From NCBI GenBank assembly GCA_026182355.1, contig JAPFBL010000554.1, forward strand, positions 62,001 through 126,000: DNA of 64,000 nucleotides, in the 5' to 3' direction. The DNA is from Hermatobates lingyangjiaoensis (lineage: Eukaryota; Arthropoda; Insecta; Hemiptera; Hermatobatidae). Numbering within the stretch: the first letter of the stretch is position 1; each line of letters starts with the position of its first letter. Under the pieces are notes generated by a model. It was given only the letters and a program-made list of their open reading frames with translations, did no database searches and had not been told where the DNA came from. Below are positions 1-9,605 of this stretch, piece after piece. Both the position numbers and the translations under genes were made by a program.

Positions 1-137
1 AATCTAGTGTTATATCAATATTCGAATCTCAAACCTTCACTACTAATGGTCAGCACGCTACCTTTTATAGACGATACCAGTATATAATGGAATCTGAATA
101 AGTGCAATTGTAACCCTAAGAAATAGAACACAAAATC

Positions 138-355
138 ATTGTTTTAGGATTTCAAGTAAAAAAAAGAACCAAAGAATTTATTACGACCTGAAGTTCCCAA
201 CAGTTCAGCAGGTAGCAATATCCCGCTATAAAGCGTTTCACAAAAAACTTGCAAAAAATAGTAATCCCTTAATCCTAACAATATCCTCCACAAGCATTCC
301 AGGAAATCCCAGAAGACGTCTGAAGAGGATGTGACCAAGAGACTTATTACTATGA
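138..355 (+). pseudogene. Jockey-like LINE ORF2, C-terminal end (decayed)
   Basis: In one frame the sequence reads NQRIYYDLKFPTVQQVA, then RYKAFHKKLAKNSNPL, and near the end RRRLKRM, stop, PRDLLL, stop. This matches the end of jockey-clade reverse transcriptases: an 'RN..H.DL.iPtv' segment, a 'HPNPL' segment and a terminal 'RRLKR..P.DL'. The internal TGA at 332 interrupts the tail and the frame cannot be followed convincingly upstream of 138, so the piece is dead. The 64-codon open frame on the opposite strand here is its shadow. Confidence 0.72.
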
Positions 356-533
356 ACCGTTCCCAGTGATTTTTTTTTCCTTTTTATTTAGAACCACTCC
401 AGGAAGTTTAGCCACTGGATTGTTTCTTCCCTCCTGTGTTACCTCTTACATCTGTGTCACCAGAGTCACTGGTAATGTAATACTTACATTGTTGTGACTT
501 TAAACAAATAAAAAAATTAAAAAAAAAGTAAAA
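356..533 (+). mobile_element. 3' UTR and poly(A) end of the same LINE
   Basis: Directly after the ORF2 remnant lies a short untranslated stretch with an AATAAA signal at 507-512 and an A-rich tail (510-533), as expected for a LINE 3' end inserted by target-primed reverse transcription. No target duplication can be assigned because the 5' end is outside the window or decayed. Confidence 0.55.
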
Positions 534-1356
534 GAACAATGGAAAGAGATCTGTTATTACCAAAAATTACTCATGAATGCAATCACGTCTAGAGTAGCTT
601 TTCATAATTACAGATATTGCATGAGAGAATTCAGTGCTTAGAAATTAATTTTTGAAACCACTAAACGAAACCGTCATTGATCGTATGAAAGGCAAAATTT
701 CTAAAAAAAAAGAAACAATTGATCTCAGTGAATTCTAAAGTTTAGTTATTGAGACTCAAGATCTTTCGATAAAGTAAGATCTGAATCAGGTTACCTGCAA
801 AAAGTACCCTGAGGCTATCACACGACGTATATAATGATAGCTGTAGTACACAAATGTTAGAGGCAATAGGCTTTGAAACAATATATATGTTCTGTATCCA
901 GGCCGGTTCTATGCGTGCTTCTCTTACGTTCTCTGTTAAGCATAAAATTATATTATTAAAGAAAAATATTCTGGGAACCTTGCAAATACCTATTATTAAT
1001 ACCTATTATCAACTACCAATGTTTTTTTCGGAACTCATGGAAAAATTTTCAACCTGTAATATATGCTGCCACTACTTTGATAGTTCCAAGTCTCTTCTGT
1101 TCAATATTTCAGTTTGATTATTAAAGACATTGAATGTTACAGCTATTCACCTTAAGTTTATATCAACTAAGGTAATTTTTTTTATAGAATCAAATTACTT
1201 AGAAGATGATAGCGTACCTGATTATAAAATATGTTTTAGATTATTTTTGATAGAGTGCGTAAGCAAGATATTTCCATCTGATAGATGATATTAACCCCAA
1301 ACATTTGATATGACAAGATATCAGCTAACACATCATTTTAGTTCCTTTTTGGTGTA
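534..1356. other. No recognised feature
   Basis: AT-rich sequence. An 87-codon open frame at 854-1117 has no recognisable motif. A short stretch near 900-950 shares bits (ctcttacg, ctctgttaag) with the tandem duplication that follows and may be an older, diverged copy. Confidence 0.5.
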
Positions 1357-1652
1357 TTTTTACTGTGCAAGTCTTCGGTGCTCTGTTAAGTATAAGATTA
1401 TATTCCTGAAGGGCGTCCATGGGTTCTGATGCTTCTCTTACAGCCTCTCGGACTTTACGCTACTCTCACCTCCTTGCGGTGACCGCTGAACAGAGTGAGG
1501 CTGTTTTTTACTGTGCAAGTCTTCGGTGCTCTGTTAAGTATAAGATTATACTCCTGAAGGGCGTCCATGGGTTCTGATGCGTCTCTTATAGCCTCTCGGA
1601 CTCTACGCTACTCTCACCTCCTAGTGGTGACCCCTGGACAGAGTGCGGCGGT
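1357..1652 (+). repeat. Tandem duplication, 148-bp unit x2
   Basis: Two direct copies of a roughly 148-bp unit (1357-1504 and 1505-1652) share the landmarks tactgtgcaagtcttcggtg, gggcgtccatgggttctgat and cctctcggact. The copies differ by scattered substitutions (for example ttgcggtgacc against tagtggtgacc). The unit is GC-richer than its surroundings and looks transposon-derived. The 108-codon frame at 1567-1893 crosses copy 2 and an adjoining T-rich tract and is not supported as a gene. Confidence 0.75.
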
Positions 1653-2008
1653 ATGTACTGCTTTACTCCAACAGACGAGAGTAAAACGACCTTTTTCCTT
1701 TCTTCTTTTCCTTTCTTTCTCCTATCTCCCAACCCTTTTGTTTCTTTTTTTCTTCCCTTTTATATTCATTCTCCTTCCCCATCCCAGCCTTCTCTTTAGT
1801 TTTTCTTTCTCTGTTTTTGAAATTTTGTTGTCGTTTCATCCTATGCAGGGAGGAAATTTGAGGCGACCTGATGTCAAGGTATCAGGGATCTAATAAAGTT
1901 GATTGCTCTCCTTGGATGGTTTAAGTGACGGGGGAGAATAGCCCTTTCTACATTGGTGATATCACCAGGGGCCTTTGTCGCTTTCCTTCTAGGACGGCCA
2001 CTGCAACC
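1653..2008 (+). mobile_element. Retroelement 3' region sharing the SINE tail
   Basis: After a pyrimidine-rich stretch (1690-1830) comes a GC-richer block ending in 'ggtgatatcaccaggggcc', then cctt, gga and gccactgcaacc at about 2000-2010. The full-length SINEs in this window end almost the same way (gtggtatcacaaagggcc ... gccactgcaacc). A shared 3' tail is what is expected of a SINE and the LINE whose reverse transcriptase it borrows. No reverse transcriptase coding sequence is seen, so it may also be a longer SINE relative. Confidence 0.4.
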
Positions 2009-2250
2009 AAACTTGACGTATATTCCACAAAATATCCCGCAAACTACGAGTATATTGATACTTATTATTAATCTACTTATGGTCTTTCTGCCCGATTTAT
2101 ATGTCTTATGTAGCGAATATACTCGTACATCAAAGAACTTAGTCTTAAGTTAGATTAAACTTTAAAAGGTAAGTAGGTTAGTGAATAACCTACTATATTA
2201 ATAATATGAATTAATCACAGACTAGTTTTAGTGATTAGAATTTAATATTT
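2009..2250 (+). repeat. Dispersed repeat, copies near 4549 and 6566
   Basis: Contains cttgacgtatattc, gatacttattattaatcta and, further on, atactcgtacatcaa, aagtaggttagt and gattagaatttaatatt. The first half recurs at 4549-4650 and the second half at 6566-6697 in the same orientation. It looks like an older interspersed repeat of unknown class. Confidence 0.55.
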
Positions 2251-2574
2251 GGCATCGGCATGTCATCCCAGTACCTTACGTGCTTCTTGAGCAAGGAACA
2301 GGTGACACTTATTTTTGGTGGTCATTGTTACTACATACCGCTATACATTATTCATGTAATATATAATCAATAGATTTTTTATTTACTTATTTTGAATATG
2401 TTTGTATCCAAAGAAACCTACTTTTACATATGTAACTAAGAATAACGTACATTCTAAAGTCAGTTTCTTTTTTCAAACTTTTCTTCTGTACACGGAATTA
2501 CTTTTTCATATATTGGTTTCTACCATTATTTTAACAAAACCATAGAAGAGCTTTTACCGTTGGACCCAAAAAAG
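2251..2574. other. No recognised feature
   Basis: AT-rich sequence; I see no repeat, motif or open frame worth calling. Confidence 0.5.
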
Positions 2575-2670
2575 TGCTGAGCTTTTCGAAGCGTTGAAGC
2601 TAACTGGGGTACTATAGTACAATAGTTCTTAGGACGTAGTATTACAATCACCCTCAACAAATAAATAAAT
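2575..2670 (+). repeat. Dispersed repeat, second copy at 48616-48715
   Basis: Shares cgttgaagctaact, ggggtact(a/t)tagtaca, gcaatagtt-like and caccctcaa with 48616-48715 in the same orientation. The 80-codon open frame on the minus strand here crosses the repeat and has no recognisable motif. Confidence 0.5.
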
Positions 2671-4548
2671 AAACAAAATACCATTATTTTATATGAATCA
2701 CAAATTTTACTAAATTGACACCAAAATTTCTGCTGCAATGTGTTTTCTGTCTTATCATCAGACATCATCCGGTGAATGACAGTTTTATCAGTTTTTGGTT
2801 TTATATAGCCACATTTCAGAGAAACGGATTCATGAAAAGATTGTAGCGTTAATGAAAATTTACCTTTGGCGAGTTCTTATTTCCAACTACGCTATCGAAA
2901 AATGACCGCAACATCATATCAGAACTGGTCAACTGTACATTTATAGTGAGTTGCTTTTTGTATAATAAATAGTGTTTCGATATTTTTTAGTTGATGGTGG
3001 TCCTACTGATATTTAAAACACATCACGTTTTTACTAACTTCATATTTTTCGGTTGTTTATTTTTATTTTTTTGATGCGAAAAAGCGATATATATATATTG
3101 AGAGTTATCCTGAAAGAGTATTTGTAAAACTCTTGTGTACTTGTATATTGGAATACATTGCTTAACATCAGTGGAAACTTCTTAGGTTTATTATAATTTT
3201 ACTTTATCATGTTTTTTTCTCTTTGATTTTTCCTCTACGACTTATTTTTAATATTGATCTGACGACTCTTTTGATGGTTTTATATCTCTTTGAAAAGTTC
3301 ATACATTAAATATTATGGTTAGATTTAACTCAATCTTTTTTTATGTTTACTTTTCTTCTATTCACTAGGTAATTGCTTAAAATTTTTGTCAACATAGCGG
3401 CTTGAATATCATTTTCAGATCTCTGTTGATGTAATCAATTATAGCGTGAGATAATTAATAGTCAGATGTGATTATTGCCATATACGAGTATATGGTAAAT
3501 TAGAGCTTTGACAGTTTCAGCTGAAGGTATTCTCTTCTGGTACTAAGTTATGTGACTCAGGTAGTTGACTTTTTGTATATAAAATTTTAGATTCTGTTAT
3601 TTTTAGAGTGACATAAAACAATAAAAAGATGTCTTTTCTTATCTTCTCTGTAAAGGTATAATCCTGGTATTCTTTCAAACAAAGCTTTCATAAAACGCAA
3701 TTTCTAATAAACAGTTGTTTTTATATTGGTAATAGAGAGAGGGTATGTTATTCCATTTTATTATATATAATTTCGGTTTATTTTTGAAACTTTTAATTTA
3801 TAATTTATATTGTAGATGATTACGTGGCGATGAACACGAAGTGTTTAAGAAGGGCAGTTTGAATTAAAAAAAAAAAAGCTTCTTTTATGCGGAAACTTTG
3901 CTTTTATTATCCATTTACCCAAGTATGAATGTTAATAAAGTTATTTTTGTAAGTTGAAGTATATCTAATTCTTTTTTTGTTTTTGTTTTTTTTTTTAATT
4001 TTAAGATGGATATGATGTTATGCAGAGGTGTACCTATAGTAATTTTACAGACAAATGCTGTTATTTATATTTGCGGCGGAGACTGTGTAGTGGGATGGGG
4101 AGGTGCGAATTGTTTTCTCTTGCATGGGGGGGGGGGGGGGGCGAAAATTATTTAGAAACACTGGGATATTACATGAGGGAGGGCAAATATTCGTGAGTCA
4201 TTTAACAGGACATGTTTTTTTTATGTAAGTCATGAAAAACATTACAGTAACTTGTACTGTCAAGACATATATAAGTTCAAATGTTATGATGTGGTATGCT
4301 CGTTAGTGTTCCATCTATTTATGTATAGATTGTTACATCAATATAGCAAAGTGGTGTTTTCATTGTGAAGGCATAGATTTGCTCCTATAACATAATGTTT
4401 CAAAACAAGACAGTAGTAGAACTTATTTATGATAAACTATTATTATTGTTCGTCCCTTTTCGAAAACAGCAATTTATTTAAGAGACTCTTACCTTTTGTC
4501 TTTATCGGAATGAAATATATCTATGAATGCACTAGTCTATATACTAGT
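2671..4548. other. No recognised gene; one poly-G run
   Basis: About 1.9 kb of AT-rich DNA without a recognisable gene or repeat family. The one oddity is an uninterrupted G run of about 17 bases at 4125-4141, unusual in DNA this AT-rich. Confidence 0.5.
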
Positions 4549-4650
4549 GCATTCAAACTTGACGTATATTCTATATTGATACTTATTATTAATCTATTTA
4601 TAGTCTTTTTAATTTATTTATGTCTTTTGTTAGGAATAAGATTTATTAAT
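4549..4650 (+). repeat. Partial copy of the 2009-2250 repeat
   Basis: Shares attcaaacttgacgtatatt and gatacttattattaatcta with 2009-2100. It is preceded by a short palindrome (cactagtctatatactagtg, 4530-4549). Confidence 0.5.
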
Positions 4651-4657
4651 TTAAAAA

Positions 4658-4701
4658 TATTTTAAGTGTAATCTGTTCTGCCGAACCATTTTTCGTTTAT
4701 C

Positions 4702-4760
<59 letters not shown>

Positions 4761-4879
4761 TTATCAGCCTTTGGAGCGATTCACATCTATTCCTGACGAC
4801 GACGACGACGAGTGAGTTCAGTGATTTCTTTTCTATGTGTTCTTTTGAAAATTCTAGTTTATATATATATATATATATA
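4658..4879 (+). repeat. Family N repeat, degraded hammerhead; (TA)n and (GA)n
   Basis: A tail-like segment (ccgaaccatttttcgttta) is followed by (TA)n at 4702-4724 and (GA)n at 4725-4757, then 'gttatcagcctttggagcga', also found at 5500. CTGACGA occurs at 4793-4799 but is followed by a GAC-GAC-GAC run instead of a hairpin and GAAA, so the ribozyme core is lost. It ends in (TA)n at 4861-4879. Confidence 0.5.
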
Positions 4880-5225
4880 GGTCTATAATGTAATCGGGAT
4901 TCGGTCAATTTTCCAGGATCAAAATCAAAATCTCAATGCCGATGTTTCGGTTTTATTTAAAACCTTTTTCATAGGCAGAAGTCAGAATTTTTGAATTAGA
5001 AAAATGATGAAATTTACATTATATAAAATGAAGTAACAATAGATAGTTAATGAACTAACAATCTATTGTTACTTCATTTTATATAATGTAAATTTCATCA
5101 TTTTTCTAATTCGAAAATTCTGACTTCTGCCTATGAAAAAGGTTTTAAATAAAACCGAAACGTCGGCATTGAGAGTTTGATTTTGATCCTGGAAAATTGA
5201 CCGAACCCCGATTACATTATACACC
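4880..5225. repeat. Family F foldback with two hammerhead-like cores
   Basis: Two near-identical arms in inverted order meet near 5058; both carry aattttccaggatc (or its complement) and the gcctatgaaaaagg segment. Right-arm core at 5131-5164 (+): CTATGAA (consensus CTGANGA altered), hairpin GGTTTT/AAAACC at 5141-5156, GAAA at 5157-5160, self-complementary ACGT at 5160-5163, then C. Left-arm core at 4941-4974 (-) has ACAT in place of ACGT. A second copy of the family lies at 15592-15998. Confidence 0.7.
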
Positions 5226-5284
5226 TATTCTATCCAACGGTTGATATATTATTGAATTCGTTATATATATATATACTTATCTCA

Positions 5285-5345
5285 TCTTATTAGTCTTCTG
5301 GGCGGTAGATCGGCTCCTGGGCTTAACCTCAATCGTTGATTTTTT
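5285..5345 (+). repeat. Short repeat, inverted copy at 16965-17025
   Basis: Contains ttagtcttct, ggtagat and ggcttaacctcaatcg; the reverse complement of 16965-17025 carries nearly the same order of blocks. Class unknown; both copies lie close to hammerhead-type repeats and may be further parts of the same elements. Confidence 0.45.
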
Positions 5346-5489
5346 TTTTTTTATAGTTTTTGTCAGCTTTCAATTTTATTTTAGTTAAATGTTTTAATTT
5401 TTTAATTTTTATTTGGCTTTTATCTCTTTATCTTCCCTGTCTACCTTTCCTCCGAAAGTTGGCTACACTGTTTGAGTGCTTCAGTTCGA

Positions 5490-5622
5490 ACGCCAAGTCA
5501 GTTGTTATCAGCCTTTGGAGCGATTGACATCTTTTCCTGAAGACGAGGACATCGAAATATAGTAGTGAGTTCAGTGATTTCTTTTCTATGTATTCTTTTT
5601 AAATTCTAGTTTATATATATAT
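5490..5622 (+). repeat. Family N repeat with hammerhead core
   Basis: Shares gttatcagcctttggagcga and gtgagttcagtgatttct with 4758-4861. Core 5537-5561: CTGAAGA, C, a weak stem II (5545-5553), GAAA at 5554-5557, self-complementary ATAT, then A. Stem II has only about two pairs, so cleavage activity is doubtful. Confidence 0.55.
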
Positions 5623-5639
5623 AAACTAAATTTTATTGG

Positions 5640-5860
5640 GCTTTCGCAATAAAGTAATAATTAAAAGAAAAGGAGAAAGTGATAGGAACAGATATGTAAA
5701 AGAGAAAGTAAAACTCAGAGAGAGAGAGAGAGAGAAAGAGAGAGATTGAGTAAGGGGAAGGGTTGGAGGAAGAAAGAGTGAAAGAAGGAAAGTGAAAGAT
5801 GAGATAGACATAACTAGTGAATGGGACAGAGACAGAGTGAAAGACAAATAACACATGACG
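5640..5860 (+). repeat. Purine-rich (GA) tract
   Basis: An A/G-rich stretch containing (GA)n at about 5717-5747. The overlapping minus-strand frames of 76-77 codons (Ser/Leu/Phe-rich) are translations of this simple sequence, not genes. Confidence 0.75.
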
Positions 5861-6132
5861 GTTCAAAAAATAAATGAGGCATTGGTAAGTGTTTTGTTTT
5901 CTAATTACTGTTTACCAAAACAAGTTTATCTGAAATGTTTTAAATCTATAAAATAAATACAAAATGAAATGTCACACACGGGAGGTCTAATTTAGCCAAT
6001 TATCACTTACAAAAGCATGACTGACTAGCAGCGACCTTTGACCTCTAACTGTTGTTTATTTTAATTTTATTGTTTACTATCTGCTGTCTCATTCCTTTCT
6101 CTCTTCTTATTCGTTTAATCACCTCAAATAAT

Positions 6133-6134
<2 letters not shown>

Positions 6135-6171
<37 letters not shown>

Positions 6172-6471
6172 TAAGCAGTGACACATAAACAGAAACACAA
6201 CAAAGACTCACTTTTTAATATTTCGACCGTAATGGCGGTCGTCCTCAGGAGAAGAAGTGAATTGACGGAGGGACGACAGTCAACTAAAGAACTCACTGGG
6301 TGAGGGCTAAAGCACACAAAAAAGACTCACTTTTCAATATTTCGACCGTAATGGCGGTCGAAATATTGAAAAGTGAGTCTTTGTTGTGTTTCTGTTTATG
6401 TGTCACTGCTTATTTTAATTGTTATTTGTCCTGCCGGACCGTTTTTCGTTTATCATGGTATATATATATAT
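6135..6471. repeat. Family B foldback with hammerhead core
   Basis: After (TA)n at 6135-6164, the left arm (aattaaaataagcagtgaca...) is mirrored by a right arm ending near 6420. Core 6217-6248 on the minus strand: CTGAGGA, C, perfect stem II GACCG-CCATTA-CGGTC, GAAA, ATAT, T. At 6336-6372 two core halves are fused across stem II (atttcgaccg...cggtcgaaat), giving a perfect small palindrome that lacks CTGANGA. The right end has a tail (ccggaccgtttttcgtttat) also seen at 4681. Confidence 0.72.
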
Positions 6472-6545
6472 AATGATCAAACCACCATATGAAATGGGAA
6501 TACAAAGAAACAAAGAAACCACAATATAAAATGGGAAAACAAACA
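6472..6545 (-). repeat. Family A arm fragment
   Basis: Carries aatgatcaaaccaccatatg, aatgggaatacaa and a second accacaatataaaatggga, as in the outer arm of family A foldbacks, with no core. Confidence 0.5.
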
Positions 6546-6565
6546 TATTAACTTAAACGTTCCTC

Positions 6566-6697
6566 AGGGGTAATATACTCGCACATCAAGGACCTTAGTC
6601 TTTAGTTAGAATCAACTTTAAAAGTTAAGTAGGTTAGTAAATCCTGGAGTAATCATCGACTAGTATTAGAGATTAGAATTTAATATTGTTAGGGTAT
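6566..6697 (+). repeat. Partial copy of the 2009-2250 repeat
   Basis: Shares atactcgcacatcaa, aagtaggttagt and gattagaatttaatatt with 2110-2250. Confidence 0.5.
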
Positions 6698-7286
6698 AAT
6701 TAGTTAAAAAAAATAACAAAACTAACAAACAACTCATGCTACAAGCATGTAGCATGTACCAAGCTAGAGTATACAGCATATTATTCTCTTGAGCATTTTA
6801 TTTATGTTATAAATTGGAGTTGCCACTAGATATAAGTTTAAATAGGTGGCAAAACTTTCGTGTTGTTACTGTTCGATGTAAACTTAGCCAGTTTAAAAAA
6901 TGACTTATCATAGGTTTGAACATTTAAACTCCCACACTTTGTTCGCTGCTTCTAATATTTAGTTTTCCGCATAAGTTTTTTTTTGCAGTACTTCTACATT
7001 TACTAGAATGTTCAACAACTTCATCAAAAGGTTTAGTTTGTTATCTACACCGTTTACAGTTACAAAAACTGTTAGATTTGTCTGTGATATTTGTGAATAT
7101 ATCCGGGTGATCTTTGATTTGGAAGAACTAGTCTAAGTTATTTCTTCAAACTAAAGGAGATGAAGCAAATAAAGAAACCAGAAGAGAAAGAGAGAACAAA
7201 TTCTAAGTAATTTCTTTATTTGTGTCTGTGCTTTTTCTGTAAATTATTAATACGGATTTTTTAAATATAAAAGTAGTATTGTTAAT
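6698..7286. other. No recognised feature
   Basis: AT-rich. A short motif (caaaactaacaaacaactca, near 6717) recurs near 7777, but no element can be defined. Confidence 0.45.
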
Positions 7287-7413
7287 TGTAGGGTAAAAAT
7301 CTAATGAAATGGTCTCCACATATAAAAATTTAATGATATAAACAACGCGTTTCATTAGATTTTTACTCTACAATGAGTAAATACCACATAATAACTGATT
7401 GCACTACATTAGA
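7287..7413. repeat. Family D foldback remnant, core deleted
   Basis: Left arm matches 13705-13770 (taaaaatctaatgaaatggt, acaacgcgtttc) and then jumps directly to the outer right arm (attagatttttac, gagtaaataccacataataa). The hammerhead core and the inner arms are missing, so it looks like an internal deletion derivative. Confidence 0.65.
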
Positions 7414-7864
7414 ATAGTATTGTTAAGTTCAAATTAGAGATTATAAAAAATAAACTAATTTACTTTAACAGCACTATTAAGAAAAAAGAAATTATATTGG
7501 GATGCCCAGAGAAAGGATTATTTGATGAAAATTGGATTAGCATTTACCAGATTCATATTAAAATCTTGTTTAAAAAATCTAAAACGAGCTTGAGATTTGT
7601 TTCACAATGAGAATTCTATTTGAATATCTTGATTTGCTTTTAATGAAGTCTTGTTGAATTGTTTTCTTTTTGTTATAAATTTAAATTTAAACAACTGTAG
7701 AAGGAAGTTTTCTGGTTATTACGCAGAATGCATAAAATTACTTTTTTTTTTTAAAGGAATTCGTTAAAAAATAAACAAAACTAACAAACAACTCAGTTGG
7801 TTAAATTAACAGAGGAAAAAAATTGTTCATTTTACTTTTTTTTTAAATTCAATCATTTTAATTT
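7414..7864. other. No recognised feature
   Basis: AT-rich with several poly-A and poly-T runs; nothing further to call. Confidence 0.45.
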
Positions 7865-8095
7865 TCGGTATATATAAAATAAAAAGTTTTTTCTGTCTGT
7901 CCATTATAGAAATACAACTGGAGAAATTTACCAAGAAATGTATACAAAGAAACATATGGATCTTGTATAACTTTTTTCAGGGGAACTAACTACGGTATTT
8001 TGATTTCGATCATGGTCCTTTTATGGGATCTACCGCCCATAACCCAAACACTAGCGCAGAATGAACCACCAGACAACCTCGGGTGGATCAGCTAG
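7865..8095 (+). mobile_element. Helitron-like non-autonomous element (candidate)
   Basis: Begins TCGGTATATATAAAA after a T and ends in CTAG (8092-8095) followed by T. A 5-bp hairpin (CCACC ... GGTGG, about 8066-8086) lies just upstream of CTAG. A 5' TC end, a 3' CTRR end with a subterminal hairpin and no target duplication are Helitron hallmarks. The body is GC-richer than the flanks and has no open frame, so this would be a short non-autonomous copy. The ends were chosen by eye. Confidence 0.45.
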
Positions 8096-8267
8096 TTTTA
8101 AATATTTTGTGCAAATGATATAATTTTTGAATTACAAAAAATTATTTAACAGATAGTTTTATTATAATTCAAATAAATCTGCTAAACTTTAATATCAGGT
8201 TGATTATATGGACTATCCAAGATGAAAAATATAATTAGAAAATTTATTGATCATTACCCTTTATATT

Positions 8268-8599
8268 GGGGGCCAGGCTAGCTCAGTGGTTACGTGCTCG
8301 CCTCTGAATTGATAGGACCGGGTTCGATCCTCACCTGGCCCTCGATTTATTCACGCGGGAGGTGAATAAATCTGAGCGCGTCGTCCCTCGGAGAAGGACG
8401 TTAAACCGTTGGTCCCGAGCCTGTACGATGTCAGGTACTCGTTAAAAATCCCTACTCTAAATACATTTGAGTTAGGCAAAATTTAGTACTCCCACTGTAG
8501 AATCAATCTTCATTGTGTGGTATCACAAAGGGCCAATGCTCGGCCTAAGTGTGTTCCCTTGTGGGACTGCCACTGCAACCTAACCTAACCTAACCTACC
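8268..8599 (+). mobile_element. tRNA-derived SINE, full length, telomere-like tail
   Basis: The head (from 8271) has an A-box-like TAGCTCAGTGGTTA and a B-box-like GGTTCGATCC; GGCCAGG and CCTGGCC at its two ends would form a 7-bp acceptor-type stem. The body carries gcgtcgtccctcggagaagg, acgttaaac and gtacgatgtcaggtactcgt. The tail ends in gccactgcaacc followed by (CCTAA)n to 8597. An imperfect 8-bp duplication (tttatatt) flanks it. Confidence 0.85.
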
Positions 8600-8991
8600 T
8601 TTTATATTATTTACCATTTTGCGTAAGATCATTAACATTACGCATCAGGGAGTGTAACCGACATTTATATGATAAAGGCGACTTCAGTATTGTAACCTGC
8701 CTAAAGTTTACATTGGTGCAAGTAAAACATGAGCCAGATTTCTCTTTGAGCAGCCCCAGATTCTCTGAATTTATGTAAATGTGAATTCTAACAAAAACAA
8801 ATAATGTAAGCGTTGTCATTAGATATTATAAGTTGAAATGGGTGGCCAAACTTTTGTGTTTTTACTGTTCCATGAAAATCTTATCAGTTTGAAAATTACG
8901 TATGGTAGGTTTGATACTTAACAACTTTACCAAAAGGTAAATTTTACCTTTTTATGGTAAAGTTGTCTTTGTAACTCTTACCAGGTTGAAT

Positions 8992-9322
8992 GGGGGTCAG
9001 GTTAGCTCAATGGTTAACGTACTCGTCTCTGAACTGATAGGACCGGAGTTTGATCCCCACCTGGCCCTCGATTTATTCATGCGGGAGGTGAATAAATCTG
9101 AGCACGTCGTCCCTCGGAGAAGGACGTTAAAACGTCGGTTCCGAGCCTGTACGATGTCAGCTGCTCGTTAAAGATCCCTACTCTAAGTAAAATTTGAGTA
9201 AGGCAAAATTTAGGACTCGCACTGTAAAATCAATCTTCATTGTGTGGTATCACAAAGGGGTAATACTCAGCCTACGTGTGTTCCCTTATGGATCTGCCAC
9301 TGCAACCTAATCTAACCTACCT
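8992..9322 (+). mobile_element. tRNA-derived SINE, full length
   Basis: Same head, body and tail as the 8268 copy, with more substitutions. It ends in aacctaatctaacctacc. Flanks share an imperfect 'cc..gttgaat' duplication (8982-8991 and 9320-9330). The 61-codon frame at 8986-9171 is a shadow of the SINE. Confidence 0.82.
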
Positions 9323-9529
9323 AGTTGAATAAGTGACAAAAGTATTAATCAGTCTTCGTTCTGCACCATTTATAAATTTTGAGGGTGCCACATTTCGGAG
9401 GGTCCGATCGTAGTGATATAAGTCAAGTCCTAACCCAGTATTTCTTAACTGTTGTTTGATGGAACTAGGTTCTCAAAGTAGTTACGGCTGACAGGCGGGT
9501 TCAATGTTTTTTTACCTTAGATGGTATTC

Positions 9530-9605
9530 CAACATCTACTATTTCAGCAATAAACATAATTCCTGTCAATTCAAATTCTGAAAATTCAGAATTACTTAGG
9601 CCAAG
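9530..9605 (+). repeat. Dispersed repeat, second copy at 11176-11245
   Basis: Shares aataaacataattcctgtca, ttcaaattctg and ttcctta/acttagg blocks with 11176-11245 in the same orientation. Class unknown. Confidence 0.5.

Noticed and set aside
854..1117. 87-codon open frame as a gene
   Set aside because: No motif and composition typical of AT-rich non-coding DNA.
8271..8341. tRNA gene
   Set aside because: The head has A and B boxes and a 7-bp acceptor-like stem, but no convincing anticodon stem, and it is followed by the SINE body; it is a SINE promoter.
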